From Armillaria gallica (taxonomy: Eukaryota; Basidiomycota; Agaricomycetes; Agaricales; Physalacriaceae), in NCBI GenBank assembly GCA_037576215.1, contig JBANDB010000007.1, forward strand, positions 5,611,001 through 5,675,000: a stretch of DNA of 64,000 nt, given 5' to 3'. The stretch's first letter is position 1. Each line of letters opens with the position of its first letter. The notes below the pieces were generated by a model. It ran no database searches, had not been told where the DNA came from, and was given only the letters and a program-made list of their open reading frames with translations. This document shows positions 1 through 11,589 of the stretch, one piece after another. Both the position numbers and the translations under genes were made by a program.

Positions 1-6
1 AAGGGG

Positions 7-285
7 ATGGATAGCAACGACGATGAAGCTGAGAAGGATCCTGACAACGAGGCGATGATGGCAGATATTGCGGCAGCAGTTGCAAGGCTGCAAGTAGCGA
101 AGAGAGGAAACATCGCGATTCAACGTGGCTCAAAATTCAAGATTACTTGTTTCAATTGCGGCGGTCGTGGTCATTACCAGTCCGATTGTCCAAGCGAGCC
201 CATGGACGAAGCGCATGTCGTTATTGGAGCGATTGATGGATCAGGTGATGATTCCGATGATGGAAGGGAGAACGTGGCGGTTTGA
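7..285 (+). pseudogene. CCHC zinc-knuckle fragment, probably retroelement gag remnant
   Basis: This is a 92-codon open stretch with an acidic start, then a basic segment, then a C-X2-C-X4-H-X4-C zinc knuckle (Cys/His codons 148-189), then an acidic tail before the stop. Such knuckles end Gag proteins of LTR retrotransposons and bind RNA. It lies at the window edge, so its upstream part may be missing. No protease or reverse transcriptase follows; a kinase-like fragment does. It differs from the gag of the complete element at 28-37 kb. A cellular CCHC protein is possible but less likely. Confidence 0.45.
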
Positions 286-439
286 GGGGATGCATATTTT
301 CGATGCTCCGTACGATTCCTAGACTCGAGGGGATGTATTGGAGTATGTGGCTGTACGAGTCGTCGGGATCGGTTACCCGCATCGGCCGTACCCGGCAGTA
401 CCTTTCATTACCATTTTCAATTCTTTTTCCTTCTTTACC

Positions 440-830
440 GTTTACCTTCACGTCGACGTACATAGGCTAAACGAGTTGCATTCTTGTGCCCTCCCGTGCT
501 CGAACTTTGACAAGACCTCCCACATCCAGTCCTCCAAAGCTCGATGTCTCGTCATCGCGTATAAGCTCGAACCAGTTAGGCGCCACGGCGTCCTGAACAT
601 CACGTACGGTGTGTCGCAGATGTCCTTCGAGGGAAGGTGACCACGGCACTGGTCCACCTTTACCACTGCGATGTCCCAGCCTACGATCCGCCAGCTTTAG
701 GATAACCTTCCCGTCGTCAGAATGTCGCTGAACGAGCAGCACGGCGGCAGATGTGAATGGCTCGAAGCGCTTGATTACTGTGGCTGCAAGCGGTCCAAAG
801 TTATTCGAGCCTTCTGCTCTGATGTCTCTC
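440..830 (-). pseudogene. Kinase-like (APH/RIO-fold) gene, N-terminal fragment (copy K1)
   Basis: Reading down from about 800, the protein shows the N-lobe pattern shared by all copies here: IKRFEPFTSAAVLL, then a VILKLADRRLG strand, a WSP..E.HLR helix and NWFELI. The family motif EDWMWEVL is in a different frame from the preceding part, so there is a frameshift near 530-540. Homology stops near 460, so the C-lobe with its catalytic motifs is absent. The direct evidence is similarity to the longer copies at 55.7-56.8 kb and 17.1-18.3 kb. It is a dead fragment. Confidence 0.6.
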
Positions 831-859
831 TAATTCGCTTTGACTCCATTATGCATACG

Positions 860-1330
860 GGGGACGTCGAGTCTCAATTTTAAGCAATGGCATTGTGGAC
901 GGTACGTCTTGCTTATATTAGAATTAGAGATATGGTCCTTGCTCACTTTTTATTCTAGCAGGATTTTGTATCCATCACTCCCATCTCCTTCAATCCTTCC
1001 TGTAACCTGCACCCGGGGCTTCGCGGAACAACAATACGTCGTCCTGAAGTAAAAACGACACACGCATGTCAACATCGCTGGCGACTCGAGGGTTGGACGT
1101 CGACGTACACACGCAGAATGGAACGATATACAAGTTTGGGCTAAGAATGGAACCACGACAAGACGCATCAGATGGGCAGGATTTGGAACATCGAGGGTGC
1201 AAAGTCCCAGGAGGATAGGCAAGGGGTGACCGTGCATGTGGAGGATATCAAGGGCCATAAAGTCGTATTCACCAGGAATACAAGTAAAGGGCGACAGGTC
1301 AGTTTGCGGCGTACAGGTGAACACATCGTA
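860..1330 (-). pseudogene. Fragment of unrecognised multicopy gene U (copy U1)
   Basis: The plus-strand sequence from about 950 to 1,160 matches stretches at 9,600-9,780 and 51,530-51,720, including the minus-strand coding-like motif SDVD.HV.KPVF (changed here to SDVDMRVSFLL). It is a partial, diverged copy of the unidentified family described at 9,318-10,680. No product can be named. From about 1,331 to 1,654 I see no gene. Confidence 0.35.
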
Positions 1331-1654
1331 ATGGGGTGCAACTTAGGCGCCGGCGATTTTGGCTTGTGTCCACGGCAATCTCGTTACCGTCGTGGCGAAG
1401 ATAGGATCCGCTGCCTGGCCAGGATGTGTTGAGCGCAAGCAGGACGGTGGTTCTTCTTGTGGGTTAAGTCGTTAATTGTGAGCTCGTGAAGCCGGAGACC
1501 TCCATGCCGATGAACAGAGCGGCCGGTTTGAGGTACAGGTGATATCTGTCCCATAGATCTCGCAGCCGTGCGGTCTGTGATAATCTGGTCGCCCCTGCAG
1601 AACGAAGGGACGGCTGGCATTGGGTGCATGAGTGGTAACAATGTTCAGGAAGCT

Positions 1655-2830
1655 GCCGTTTAGTTCGGCAAGCCAAGAAGAGGTCCCCGGCCACGTGGAG
1701 GTGGCGCTCTTGCATTGCGACGACGAGCAATGCATCAACAGAACTGACGCGTCCTCCTCGTGCACGTCTGACACGACATGCAGGACTTTTACTCAAGTGA
1801 ACCATGGGCTTCAGTAGAGAGGTATGATTATCCGTCGATTTTCTTTCCACTCGTGTTGAATTGCAACAGTGCAGTGGCGGCGAACCGTATTTACCCGGAT
1901 CGACTGTTCACCTTCAATTCTAAGCGCGAGGCTTCAGTACTTTTAAACCTTGCGGCCACAGTAGTCAAACACCTCGAGCCCTTCTCACATCTACGACGGT
2001 CCTATCAGTTCAGCGATGCTCTAACCACGATCCCCAAGCTAGCGGTTCAGGTATCCCAGTAGCAAGGACGAATTGGATACGGAGCCATGGACGTCTTCTA
2101 TCGATGATCACCTAGACGCGCCGTACGAGAGATCTTGAGATCGAAGCAGGTGCAATTCAAGCCTGATTCGAGGTCATAAACGATCTTGATAAACACAAGG
2201 ACTTGGGAGGGCGGCTTGGTTTGGGAAGACGTCACTGAGCTTACTGCGTATCGACTTTTGCATCGCCTGCAAGGCCGGTATATCTCCTGTCTTTTCAGCG
2301 TCGTTCGTCTTCGCATCACTTTTGAGTATACTCTTCTTCATCCCATTACCGAACAACACCAACACCAACACCGACGTTGTCCAGGGACCTCTTTCGAATA
2401 TATCCCTCGCGTTGGTATGGCGAAGCTCAAACAGGGTTTCGATATTAGACGATTTCCAGTGACATGTGCCATCGAGACGCACTGCTTGCTGCGCAATGGC
2501 ATCCACACCAGGAACCTTGTTCTGCGCGAAGGGGACTAGTTTCTCGTCATCGGAGAGGCCAACATCAGGAACTAGAGACAAAATTTGGAGAACGGAGGTG
2601 CAGATACGTGTTACATGAGGTGGATTCCGAGAATGGATGCTGGAAGAGGACGGTGACGCCATACGAGATGTCGGACTGGCACTACAGGAAGCCATTGATG
2701 ACGAATACGTGGAGAGTATGCCTGAGGATTTTTGTCAGGAGGCATCCACGGGAGCGGTAAGGATAGATTGGTCGGGATGGCGTATCAGTGGAGTGTAAGA
2801 CCAGGAGTTCGACTGCAATCCGTCTCCCAA
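1655..2830 (+). pseudogene. Kinase-like gene, degenerate (copy K2)
   Basis: A plus-strand relic of the kinase-like family is spread over three frames. Recognisable pieces in order are a leader shared with copy K6 (PGHV.VALLH.DD.QCIN, from 1,695), the N-lobe pieces YPDRLFTF and TVVKHLEPF (1,890-1,990), TAYRLLHRLQGRYI (2,240-2,285), FEYIPRVGMAKLK (2,393-2,432), and the C-terminal KRTVTPYEMSDWHY (2,645-2,690). The catalytic loop is lost: where active relatives have H-N-D-I-H, this copy reads R-N-G-I-H. At least two frameshifts are needed to join the parts. It is non-functional. Confidence 0.65.
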
Positions 2831-2834
2831 CACG

Positions 2835-3480
2835 ACGAACATCATCCGGACTAGCGAGAGGAATATCAACCAGGTTTTGGATGTCGCGTAGATGTACGAT
2901 ATCGTGCTCTGTGTACTGATATGCAACATCAAAACAGAGTCAGTGCTTGCAATCAATTCCCAGTTCCGAAACTACTATCGTTTTCCCAGCCAACACTAGT
3001 TCGTCCAATATTGAATCTACCGTGTTTGTCGTGTTTGAAAGGGCTGTTACTTCCCTCTGCATTTACATCACGGCTGTAATGCCTCCTTCGCAAATAGGAG
3101 CAGATTGCTGAAGTTAAAATGGCGCAATTGAAACAGAAGTGGCGTCTGGGCCGATTGCGAAGTCGAGTCTTCATTTTCGATTTAACCTCGAACATTTTCT
3201 GTACCTACTGGCATTTCGGGGTGGATTTAGCAATAACAGCCGAGTCAATTTTTGGTTGCAACTCCAGTCCCCCACTTCCCTCGTTTCCTTCCCTCTCACT
3301 CTTACTCTCGACGTTGCCAGAATAAGCGGGACCCACAGTGGGAATTCGAACCACCACCATAGAGCCGTGGCAAGTCTTTTCATGCCTGCGCTTTCTTTCT
3401 ATCTGCTTACCTTGCGTTCTGAACAGATTTTAACTTGAGTCCTTTTCGCTATTGAAGGTACATAGACACGATTTTTGAAT
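2835..3480. other. Duplicated intergenic segment, no gene recognised
   Basis: The sequence is shared with 19,880-20,600. Short open stretches on both strands are not consistently preserved between the copies. A tRNA-like T-arm motif near 3,343-3,360 (minus strand) was considered and rejected because the second copy lacks it. Confidence 0.5.
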
Positions 3481-3489
3481 TGAATAGCT

Positions 3490-3960
3490 TGCTCATAGGC
3501 ACCCGGTACACGATGACATGATCCTTGCAGTTGCAGAGTCGGTGCTGCCTCGACTCGACGATAGTAACGGATTCGAATACGATACAGAGGATATACCGCG
3601 ATGACGAGTGGATAGCAGCTCGATATTTGGGCTCAACCGAGCAAATTATGAAGAGGTGATTGGACGGTAAGGACTTGTCATCTGTTGTTAGTTTTGGGTG
3701 CTAACTCTTCTTTTAAAGGCGGCAAATATCTGGCAGTGAGATGTGGTGTTCAACAAGTGACCAAGCTTTGCTGGAATGAACGGTGGTAAATTGATTTACT
3801 ATAATTTTCTTTCGCTAGCTAAATGTCTGTGCAGAATATATGTCTGCTTGATGCGACCATCTATCAGTTATTCAAGGACCAATACCGGCTGTTTGGGCAC
3901 GAAGAAAAACGTAATCACCTTAACGGTCACGACGATGGTGAGCCTTTTCTATCTTTTCTC
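3490..3960 (+). pseudogene. Unrecognised multi-exon gene X, degenerate (copy X1)
   Basis: Coding-like pieces are shared with copy X2 at 20,610-20,985: SSSIFGL, then a GTAAGG...AAAG intron (about 3,669-3,719), then GKYLAV.CG, then another short intron (GTAAAT to TGCAG, ending near 3,833), then LLDATIYQLFKDQ followed by RLFGHEEK. The intron positions coincide in both copies and part of the peptide is conserved, so a real gene once existed. No known domain is recognised. Both copies carry out-of-frame differences, so this one is probably dead. Confidence 0.35.
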
Positions 3961-4074
3961 TTCGCCTGAGACGAACTGAGGGTTTGTATCAGGATTGGAC
4001 ATATCCTTTTCTGGCATGGCTTGAACGAAGGGTAGGGCAGGTTCATGGCGGGCGGAAGGAAGGGAATGATGTGG

Positions 4075-4395
4075 GTCGGGAGGGTCAATACATGCCGCAG
4101 CCTCTAAAATTGTGTATGTATGAGAAACATTGAACTTTCTAGTATAAAATTTCCACTTTTGGTGTACTTTTGAGATGAGTGAAACTGTTCTTATACCGCT
4201 GCGAACCCCAAGTGACACCAACCGCCGGCCCCTAATCACTAAGTGTATAGGTGCGCTACTTGTCGAGGATGAAGAAGATTGTTGTGCCAAAGTCTGAAGT
4301 TGTTTAATGTGTCATGAAGATGGTCAGTAGGCCCACGGCACAACCGCCAGGACCGTCTTGAAGCGCGCAAAATAGTATGATGCCATCACTCACGA
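4075..4395 (-). pseudogene. 5' end/promoter fragment of a kinase-like gene (copy K9)
   Basis: The sequence aligns by eye with the 5' end of copy K5 (18,100-18,390) and with 59,085-59,300: the CCTCTAAAATTGT stretch, TAAAATTTCCACT, and the stretch GAAGAT.GT.G..C.AAGTCTAAAGT.GTT. Only the start of the gene is present. It is absent from the second copy of the ~8-kb block, so it was gained by copy 1 or lost by copy 2. Confidence 0.45.
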
Positions 4396-4528
4396 CCGAT
4401 TTGCGTTTGGGCTTGGTGCAGACTGGGTCGCAGACAGTTCGGATTTTCACTGTTAATTGGTGTCATTGATCCCATAGTTACGTGAATTATCATGATAGAA
4501 GAGACATTCCTGTTGTCGATATCTATAT

Positions 4529-7500
4529 TTACAAGTAGTTCTTGAAGGATGACAGAAGAATAATCTGAACGCCGATAGTAATGAATATGATAATGAGCGC
4601 TCGTGTACTGATATCATGCTGCACAACAGAAATGGTCTCTGTCTTGATTGAGGCCTCGCAACCTTGCACTTTCTCGATACTTCCCGTGGCCACGTCCGTA
4701 CCGCGTGGTGCAGAGTCGTGCTTTTGACCCAATATCGGACCCGTATTGTCTGATGTGACTGACGATGGCCCCGAGGACTGGGATACGGTACCGTTTGGGA
4801 TCCATTCTGTTGCATGTTCATCAGTAAAATACCTGCTGTGTACAAAGATCTACTCACCTCCCGTGGAAGAGTCATGGATCTCAAGGAGTGGCCATCCGAA
4901 ACACTCGCATACATCTGCGCCGTCGCGTGCGGGATCGAATCCATGCTCGGCATTTAACTCGGGTATGGTTGAACGTAACATACTCTCCTGGAGGCACCCC
5001 CATTGTGTCTGCGACGCGTGACCTCTGACTTCGATAGTAAAAATATTTTCCTCCTTCAACAAGTCCATGCCGCAAACTCGGGAACAAAATACGACCGGCC
5101 AGGATGTAATTGTATTGGTCCCATAGTCAATGACGGGGGCAGTTATCGACAATGAGAGTGCGTGATGGTACTGGTCTTTTGTGTTGCAAATATGACAGAA
5201 GTCGCTGTCCTTGTCCTTTGGGAAAATGTGAATGTAAAACCACACATCTAAGTACGTACAATGCAGTCAGCAGTTGTTTCAAGCTGAACCAGCTGCCCAC
5301 CTGCAATGACATATGCTTCAAGATCGTCACCATAATCCCTGGAGCGGAGACATGAGTCTAGCTTGGAAGTCTGCGCAATCCACGATTTCACAATCTCATC
5401 AGTATCTTCCCAACGTGTTTGGATGCTAATGGTCGGATTTCTGATAACATCGTCCCATGAAAGCTCGATGGACACCGACCCACTGACAGTCAACAATTAG
5501 CAGCATCAAAAGTTGGTCGACTGAATGACAAACTTGTCAAACGATGGATTAACGACTTCCATCGATGGCCCTTTTTTCCAAGAAATGTCCCACTTCCACT
5601 GGTGCCGCCAAGGCCGCATTCTCCCGACCAAAACTCGGAGTGGTGAAAGGAAATCCTGCAGACTACACAGTAATATACTGCCCAGTGCATATTTAGGCTT
5701 TGGGTATGGGCTGCTGTAGGCAGAGTCGGACTCGTATTGTTGGGGTTGGAGTCGGTGCCGGTTGAAGGTTTGAGTCCATCGTATCATGCCATCGGCCAAA
5801 GATTTTCTGTGAGAAAAGATGATAGCTTCATAATGATATTGTAAATCCCCCTTCCGCGAACTTGAAGCCGACTTCCACTTGTTTACTTGACTGTGAAGTG
5901 GATTTCCCGATACGCGCCACCCGATACCATGACTGAGGCTATATTTGCCATGTTCTTGTGTATAGGACAAGTCAAACGGGCCCAGGTAGTAATGAGTATA
6001 GCGTAGTAGGTCTCCAAACACGAGTTTCCCATATTCATTGACATAAAGGTCTTCGTCTGCCTCATCCTTCAAAAGAATTATTACGTGAAGAAAATCATTC
6101 GCGATGTCACTGACCACGGTGAAGTAGTAGTAACGGCCATCACCTAAATATCTATAGCTTTCTATTGGCAAAACCTCCGAGACCGACTGTAGGAATGGGT
6201 ATTGACCTTTGGCCAAGGGTAATATTGGGGAACATACCTGTAGATCTTGAAACTGAATGATGATACACCGGGAGATCAGCTGATTTACTCAAAAACACAA
6301 AAGAATAGTCTTTACCAATTTAGAAAAGAACTGTATGAACCGCGTCGCAGGCAAGCCATAGAGGTAATGGTGAAAAGGGATTCGATTTGTATCTGTCCGC
6401 GGGAATCAGCAGCAGAGGACAGATGGAAAGAGCAACACCTTACCATGAAGAAGAAATATGATCGCAGGAAGATCAGGTGATCTGCACACACCAAAGATTT
6501 GGGGAAGGTTCGGGTGTCTATTGTCGAGAAGGGTGTGATTCAGTCAGCTACACAGAGACGGAAAGTTGAACCTTTGTTTCATGAAAAAATCAAGGGCCTG
6601 ATCAAGTTGCTAGAATACAGAGCATGTAGACCTTGCCAACAACACAGGGTAGTATTTACTCACTTCCATCGCATCATCTCTGTCATTGCCAGAAGCTTGA
6701 TATTTGCGAATGACCTTCCGTGTATCACTGTTCTCGATGGTGCAATAACTGTCTTGGTATCTAACGACACGATACTTCGTCGATGAACGAGTCACCGGTT
6801 CGATTATGTGGATGTCACCGGGAATGATATTCCACACCTGTGAAGGTTGAATGACAGGAGTGGAATGACTGAAAATCACATACTGATCCCTTATAAAGAC
6901 CCCGTTGTAGAGAACCCTGTAATCTTTCGGATAGATTCTGCATGTCCTCACTCTGCCGAGCACCCCAGGTCCGTATTTCTTCAATATTGTCCTTGATAGT
7001 TGATGTGATATTCCTCTCCGATGTCTCCACGGAACCAGTCGAAGCGCTGAATCCCGTGGTAACTTCATCATGGACATCGGAGAGTGCTAGTCGTGTCATG
7101 GTCGTCGTACGGATCTGCTGCCCATTCAAGAGTGAACGATAATGATGATAGGGAGCCACCTACCAGGAAGTCCTCTTTAGCCGCATGTACTCGTTGTCTG
7201 TAAGCACTGATGTCCTCCGAAATCTTCTTGGCCTTCAAAAAACGCCGGATTCCGCTCGGTTTGCTTTCCTTGTTTAACTTTGAAAGTAAATCGTTCAGGT
7301 ATCTGAGAACAAAGGCTTGTAGGAGGCATAGATAAATATTGTTGGTCAACTTACGTCTGAAAATCGAGACAGATATCTTTAAAGCATGAGGCGCTAGTCG
7401 GACCATGGTCGATGATGGTGTCCCTTACGACAACCAGTGTAGCGACGGTGTTCTCAGCTAATTCTTGCAGATCTTTTCCATTCTTTGCGGCGCTCTGCGG

Positions 7501-7663
7501 CTCTCGTTAGGGTGGAGAACAAGGAAGAATAGAAACATACCTCAATGGTTTCGAGAACGACTACCGCACACTGGGCAGCACCCTTGATAAAAGGAAACGG
7601 AGTCATCTCGCCTGCTGCAGCAGTCAACTTTGCGATCTTGAGACATGAGTCGATACCAGACAT
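4529..7663 (-). CDS. MLKL-NTD-like / kinase-N-lobe-like / tail-anchored protein (copy 1)
   Basis: Thirteen exons splice in one frame to 838 residues: 7663-7541, 7494-7355, 7302-7164, 7117-6884, 6837-6664, 6609-6572, 6517-6444, 6392-6316, 6252-6238, 6186-5534, 5482-5301, 5247-4858, 4806-4529. Introns are 46-63 nt. Residues 1-140 are amphipathic helices; LKAKKISEDISAYR and the spacing resemble the four-helix MLKL/HeLo-type N-terminal domain of basidiomycete cell-death-like proteins. Residues about 233-340 resemble a kinase N-lobe: KVIRKYQ (253-259, possible beta-3 lysine), an alpha-C-like helix, RHPNLPQIFGVCRSPD (283-298). There is no HRD loop or DFG. Residues 340-815 are unassigned. Residues 816-833 are one hydrophobic segment three to five residues from the end, a tail anchor. 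The long exon at 5534-6186 could hide a further intron. The domain names are inference; the open frame is seen directly. Confidence 0.75.
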
Positions 7664-7714
7664 GGTGGTTTAACGAGGGGACGTACAGACAAGCGCTGCA
7701 CAGAATATGTACAA

Positions 7715-7723
7715 CTTGATATA
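7715..7723 (-). promoter_or_regulatory. TATA-like element of the MLKL-like gene, copy 1
   Basis: The minus strand reads TATATCAAG about 52 bp before the start codon at 7,663. The same position in copy 2 reads TATATAAAG, so copy 1 carries a one-base change away from the TATA consensus. Confidence 0.45.
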
Positions 7724-7979
7724 CCATTGAATACGCGCCACATGATTGAAGCTGTTGTAAGAAGTTGTAAGAACGGTACGAATCCCGTTGTTGCACAGGA
7801 ACATGTTTGTGATGATATGTATGCAGTCATCATTCGAATGCCGCTGCTGTAAGCATGGCGATATCATCCACCAAATTTTCATGGGTGAACCTGCGCCAGA
7901 AGAATAAGCATATGGCATCGTGTGACTCGGGTCTATGTTTACTAGAATCGCCAGCTCGCCACACTGTCCGTGCAAATCC

Positions 7980-8545
7980 TTGATGGCGCCAGATCATCCT
8001 CGGACATAGTCTATTTAAGTCTCGTCAATATGCAATCTCCTTTTGATTGTCCTAGTCATGCTGTATGCCTCGGCTCGCCTATTTAATTCCTAATAATATC
8101 GTTCAGCTTTGTATGTTCATTCTTCCGGCTTTGAGACGGCAATCGAAAGATATACAGTTCGTATATTGAAGGTAACACAAATCATTTATATATGTCTAGA
8201 CGCCGTTGACATCAACGGAGGATACGGCTCCAGCAGTGGCAACTTACATGTGAATCGTAATGCTTCGCAGATAACTTGGGAGTCACCGACACTCGTCTCG
8301 CCAAGTATTACCTCGTTCGACACGTACAATTGGAAGCTACGCAATAATGCTGTAAGACCTTGTCCACAGCTACCCCAGGTCCAAGAACAGATCAGAACAT
8401 CAAAGTGTCGAAGTGTCGAAATAGACGCCTGTCAGGACTGTAAGTAGATGTATCAAAACAGAATTGGAGCACGATCCCTGACAGAAATATGCTGTAGAGG
8501 CTGAATGCTCAAAAAACGGATCCGCCATCGTGGAGTACGCCGTCT
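7980..8545. other. Duplicated non-coding segment
   Basis: It is shared with 25,100-25,690 (for example the stretch from TTGACATCAACGGAGGATA at 8,209). Reading frames are not preserved between the copies. No gene is supported; it may hold the upstream region of the MLKL-like gene. Confidence 0.45.
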
Positions 8546-8548
8546 TCA

Positions 8549-8931
8549 AGACATGAGAGCAAATTGCTCCATCAGCAACAAATCTCCGGGAACGCCGTTT
8601 ACGTAGGCGAGGAAAACGGCAGTGTAGCGCATCTGGGTCTCGATGTTGAAGCTTTAAGTTTCCTGCGGTACTGGAAATGCGAAGGGAAGGTTGGAGGGTA
8701 GAGAAAACAGTTTCTTGCGCATGCTGATGGTCTTCGTTACACCTCCTTCGTAACTCGTCATTCTCTTTTCACTAGCTTTTACCCTTCCATTCGTGCTCGA
8801 TTGTGGATACACTTCGGATCCTGCCTTATCAGATGGTATAGCGCGCCGGCCCTTGAGCTGTGAGCAGGGCAAGGGCTCAGGGTGAGGACCATCAACAGAG
8901 TGGCTACGGAAAATATAGTGCAACACGTCAT
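8549..8931 (-). pseudogene. Small secreted-protein relic (copy 1)
   Basis: From 8,931 the minus strand reads MTCCTIFSVATLLMVLTLSP, a good signal peptide, followed by CPAHSSRAGALYHLI. The downstream part, FSLPSNLPFAFPVP, is in another frame, and about 100 nt present in copy 2 (25,870-25,990) are missing here. The product is unknown. The start in copy 1 is intact but the body is broken; copy 2 is broken at the start instead. Confidence 0.4.
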
Positions 8932-9317
8932 TCCTTTTCCACGGACGGACTTGACGTGATGGGGGAGAGAGTAAAAGGTACGTTGACCGTTGAACCTGCG
9001 ACGCGTGGTGTATAAGAGACCGAGGGACAGTAGGTGAGAACGGCGTTCATTCATGACGCGCCACTCCACCTGGATTCGACTGGGAATGGCCTCCGCCGGA
9101 AAAGTGGCAGCAGAGTTGAGTTCCTCCACGGAGAGCACAGTGGGACGGGGCAGGATCGGAAAGACAGAAACTCGACGCTGCAACCTCTTGCGCTGTCTTT
9201 ATCATTTTCTGACTGAAGGCGGAGACAAATCCGCCCAATGTCGGGATCATGGTGGAAGCACACCCGAACCGTGCCAAGGCGATGTGATCGGACAGTATAA
9301 AAATCTCCGGCAAGCGG

Positions 9318-10680
9318 TCGTCGTGGAAGGCTTGATGCCTGATTCGAAAGCTTAACGTTTAACATCAGAGGTGGGGTTTGGAATCAGGTAGATCATTGCT
9401 TCTGGTGTAAAGGAAATAAGTTTGTATGATTAGACAATTATATTGTACGACGCACCTCCGGCGCAGCCTTCTCTTGTTCGAAGAACATCATTGGAGCGCG
9501 AGATCTTGTGCTTGGGGAAACTGTCCAATGAAAGAGAGTAGGGGGCTGAGGAGGGCTTTAGGACTCGGCATTGTTTGAGAAACTGCGGGACTTACCACCA
9601 TCTTCGCCGTCTCCTTTATCATCGACATCTCCTTCAATCCCTCCTCCAGACTGCACCCCGTGCTGGCCTTGCTCGCAGTACGACGAGCCGTATCCTAAAG
9701 TGAAAACAGGCTTCGGCACATGGATGTCGACATCACTGGAGACTTGAGGATTGGACGCGTGCAGAACATAAGGAGCTAATAGTAAGAATGGGTGAATACC
9801 TAGGGATGTCGGGTGGCGAGGAACTTACCATTGCCAACGCGTCCGTGGTCATCCTCCTTCCCTCAGGTCTGCGTCCCTTTGTTTCGACCGTCACATCCTG
9901 ATGATACTCGTCTCAGCACAAAATCTGGATCCTGAGGCTTTGACGTCGGAGGATTCCTCAGCACCGTAAAGTGCTCCCCAATACTACCGGCTGATCAGAG
10001 AAATCGATATCTTATCCTGGGAGCGAGGAGACTTACCCTCTCGCGTGTTCCGTCCCGGCTCCGATACAATTCGTATCTCGTCGCTGTCGAGAACAACGAA
10101 GATGTCCCGCTTTCCAACAACAAATGCGCGTGCTCGTCATCTCGGAAAAAAATTCGGTCCTTCCGTCCGCGAAAAGTCTACGTACATCATGTCACCACTG
10201 GCAAGGGTGCAGATCGGTTACAAGGTCGGTCGATTCAAGTTGACGTTGATGAGACTCGGATGGGAAGTACGCTGGGGAAGGAAGATTAGAACAAACGTAG
10301 CACTCGGCGAGTAAGCTGACCTTTGAATCCATGCCCAATACACCAAGCGGCAACAATATCACGTTAAGGTCCTCCTGGTCAGCGTGGTCTCTTCAGATTT
10401 CGCGCGGTAGAATGGCGGCTGGAATGAATGGTAGATGTACCACCTCGAGCGGGTACCAAAAGCACTTACAGGGCATCAAGAACGAGGCCAGAATCGTCTT
10501 GAAAGTCTTGGAGATCGTTGATGGACAGGAAAGAAGGAGTGATGGAAAGAGCTAGGGATGGCGAGAGAGAAGGGACGACTCGGCTGTATCCGAGCTTTTT
10601 TCTTATTTTGGGCATCAACGCCCATCTTGCGACAAGTCAGCACCATGCTTTGTGACGCATGTTCTACAAGCACAAACACG
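9318..10680 (-). pseudogene. Unrecognised multi-exon gene U (copy U2), possibly degenerate
   Basis: The minus strand has a TATA box (TATAAA, 10,759-10,764) about 110 bp upstream of ATGs at 10,645 and 10,624 (peptide MVLTCRKMGVDAQNKKKARI). It then shows a series of splice-like donors and acceptors that are conserved in copy U3 (51,235-52,610). Conserved pieces include NVILLPL.GVLGMDSK before a GT, HFTVL.N, DVDIHVPKPVFT, and GGIEGD.DD.GD. Copies U2 and U3 differ by indels that break the frame in several pieces, for example the C-terminal side of HFTVL. No domain is recognised. Either the exon reading is wrong or both are decaying copies. Confidence 0.35.
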
Positions 10681-10869
10681 CTCTCTGGATAAATCTTAGT
10701 GGTTACGAAAGGTGACGATGGTAAGAGAGGTCAGATCGACCGTGGCACATCACCCCTCTTTATACCCGTACACCCACACAACCAAGAATGCTCCGCCTAC
10801 CATTCAAACCAAGGGATTATTCCTCTGATATCGCGGTATGTAAAGTATTTGAAATGTCAGACTTGACGT

Positions 10870-11284
10870 GACTTCGGCGCTGAAGCTTCGTTTTCTTCTC
10901 TAATCCTGAATCGTTCTGCAGGTGTACCTGTCACTGAGTTAGTAACATCGCTAAACCGGCTTGTAACTGATGACGATTGCAGAGGACAGGCGATGTCATT
11001 TTCGAGACAGACAGCGTATGCGATAAAATATATTTAATAGGTTCGACCGTACATTACATGGATACTTTGTACATGTGTTACAACTGGATCGGTATTATCA
11101 TTCTGTAATATCTACAATCGAACCCGAACCAATTCCTCTGCAAGCAATGAAAAAGTACGACACATACACTCCCAACGGGTTCGTTGTCGGAGTCGTTGAT
11201 CGGCTTGAACTAGTCAGGAATGTCCCCCGTGTCTTGCTATCCTTTGCTGAATTCGTAATCTCCATCACACCGTATCCGCCATTA
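10870..11284. repeat. Duplicated segment shared with the right window end
   Basis: The sequence from CTAATCCTGAATCGTTCTGC (10,902) onward recurs from 63,699 to the window end (for example TACAACTGGATC and GGGTTCGTTGTCG). No reading frame is convincingly conserved. Confidence 0.6.
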
Positions 11285-11400
11285 TTCTTCCGCGATACCT
11301 CCGCTCTGCAAAGTTTGAGGATAACTTTCATGTTGTCCGATTGGTCTCTAAACTAGTAGGACGGTGCCAACGGTGATGGGTTTGAAGTGCTTGATCTTAG
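11285..11400 (-). pseudogene. Kinase-like N-lobe fragment (copy K3)
   Basis: The minus strand from about 11,395 encodes IKHFKPITVGTVLLV, then a TAG stop, then in a shifted frame SDNMKVILKL. This matches IKRFEPVTSAAVLL...SDN..SILKL of the longer copies. Only this piece of the N-lobe is left. It lies downstream of K4 on the same strand, so it is a separate copy. Confidence 0.5.
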
Positions 11401-11589
11401 ACCAATCTGGACGGCATGTATGAAAACACATGATCGTATTGCGACTAAGGATACCGTGGCTTATGGATAGAAGGAATCGGTGGCTGCCGCCTTGGAGAGA
11501 TTGGAACCAGCCGATTGCGTGCATCGTCTCGTTAAGGCGTAGTTGTATCTCTCGACTTAGTCGTAGTCATAGCGAGGCCTGCAATGAAC

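Larger units (their letters stand above)
1640..9320 (+). repeat. Segmental duplication A, copy 1
   Basis: This block recurs in the same orientation at about 18,550-26,540. The order is the same in both: kinase-like pseudogene, unrecognised gene X, 13-exon MLKL-like gene, non-coding segment, small secreted-protein relic. The spacing offset is about 17.1 kb at the MLKL-like gene (7,663 against 24,774). The blocks differ in their middle: copy 1 has a kinase 5'-end fragment at 4,075-4,395, and copy 2 has unrelated sequence at 21,020-21,540. Confidence 0.85.

Noticed and set aside
3330..3380. Possible tRNA or tRNA-derived SINE (GGTTCGAATTCC on the minus strand, like a B box)
   Set aside because: No cloverleaf could be formed, the motif has an extra T, and the duplicated copy at 20,410-20,445 does not keep it.
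5506..6216. A separate 236-residue gene starting MAKGQYPFLQ
   Set aside because: The first ten residues fall inside a 51-nt intron with good splice sites. The rest is exon 10 of the longer MLKL-like gene, which joins in phase on both sides in both copies.
6544..7663. A shorter 291-residue MLKL-like protein ending FPSLCS at 6,544
   Set aside because: Reading through needs retention of a 54-nt intron with a CTGAC branch site. Splicing it restores RHPNLPQIF in frame in both copies, so the longer gene is preferred. The short form remains a possible retention product.
11098..11331. Minus-strand ORF of 77 codons as an independent gene
   Set aside because: Its start is a piece of a kinase-like N-lobe (SDN-MKVILKL) in a broken copy; the remainder has no support.
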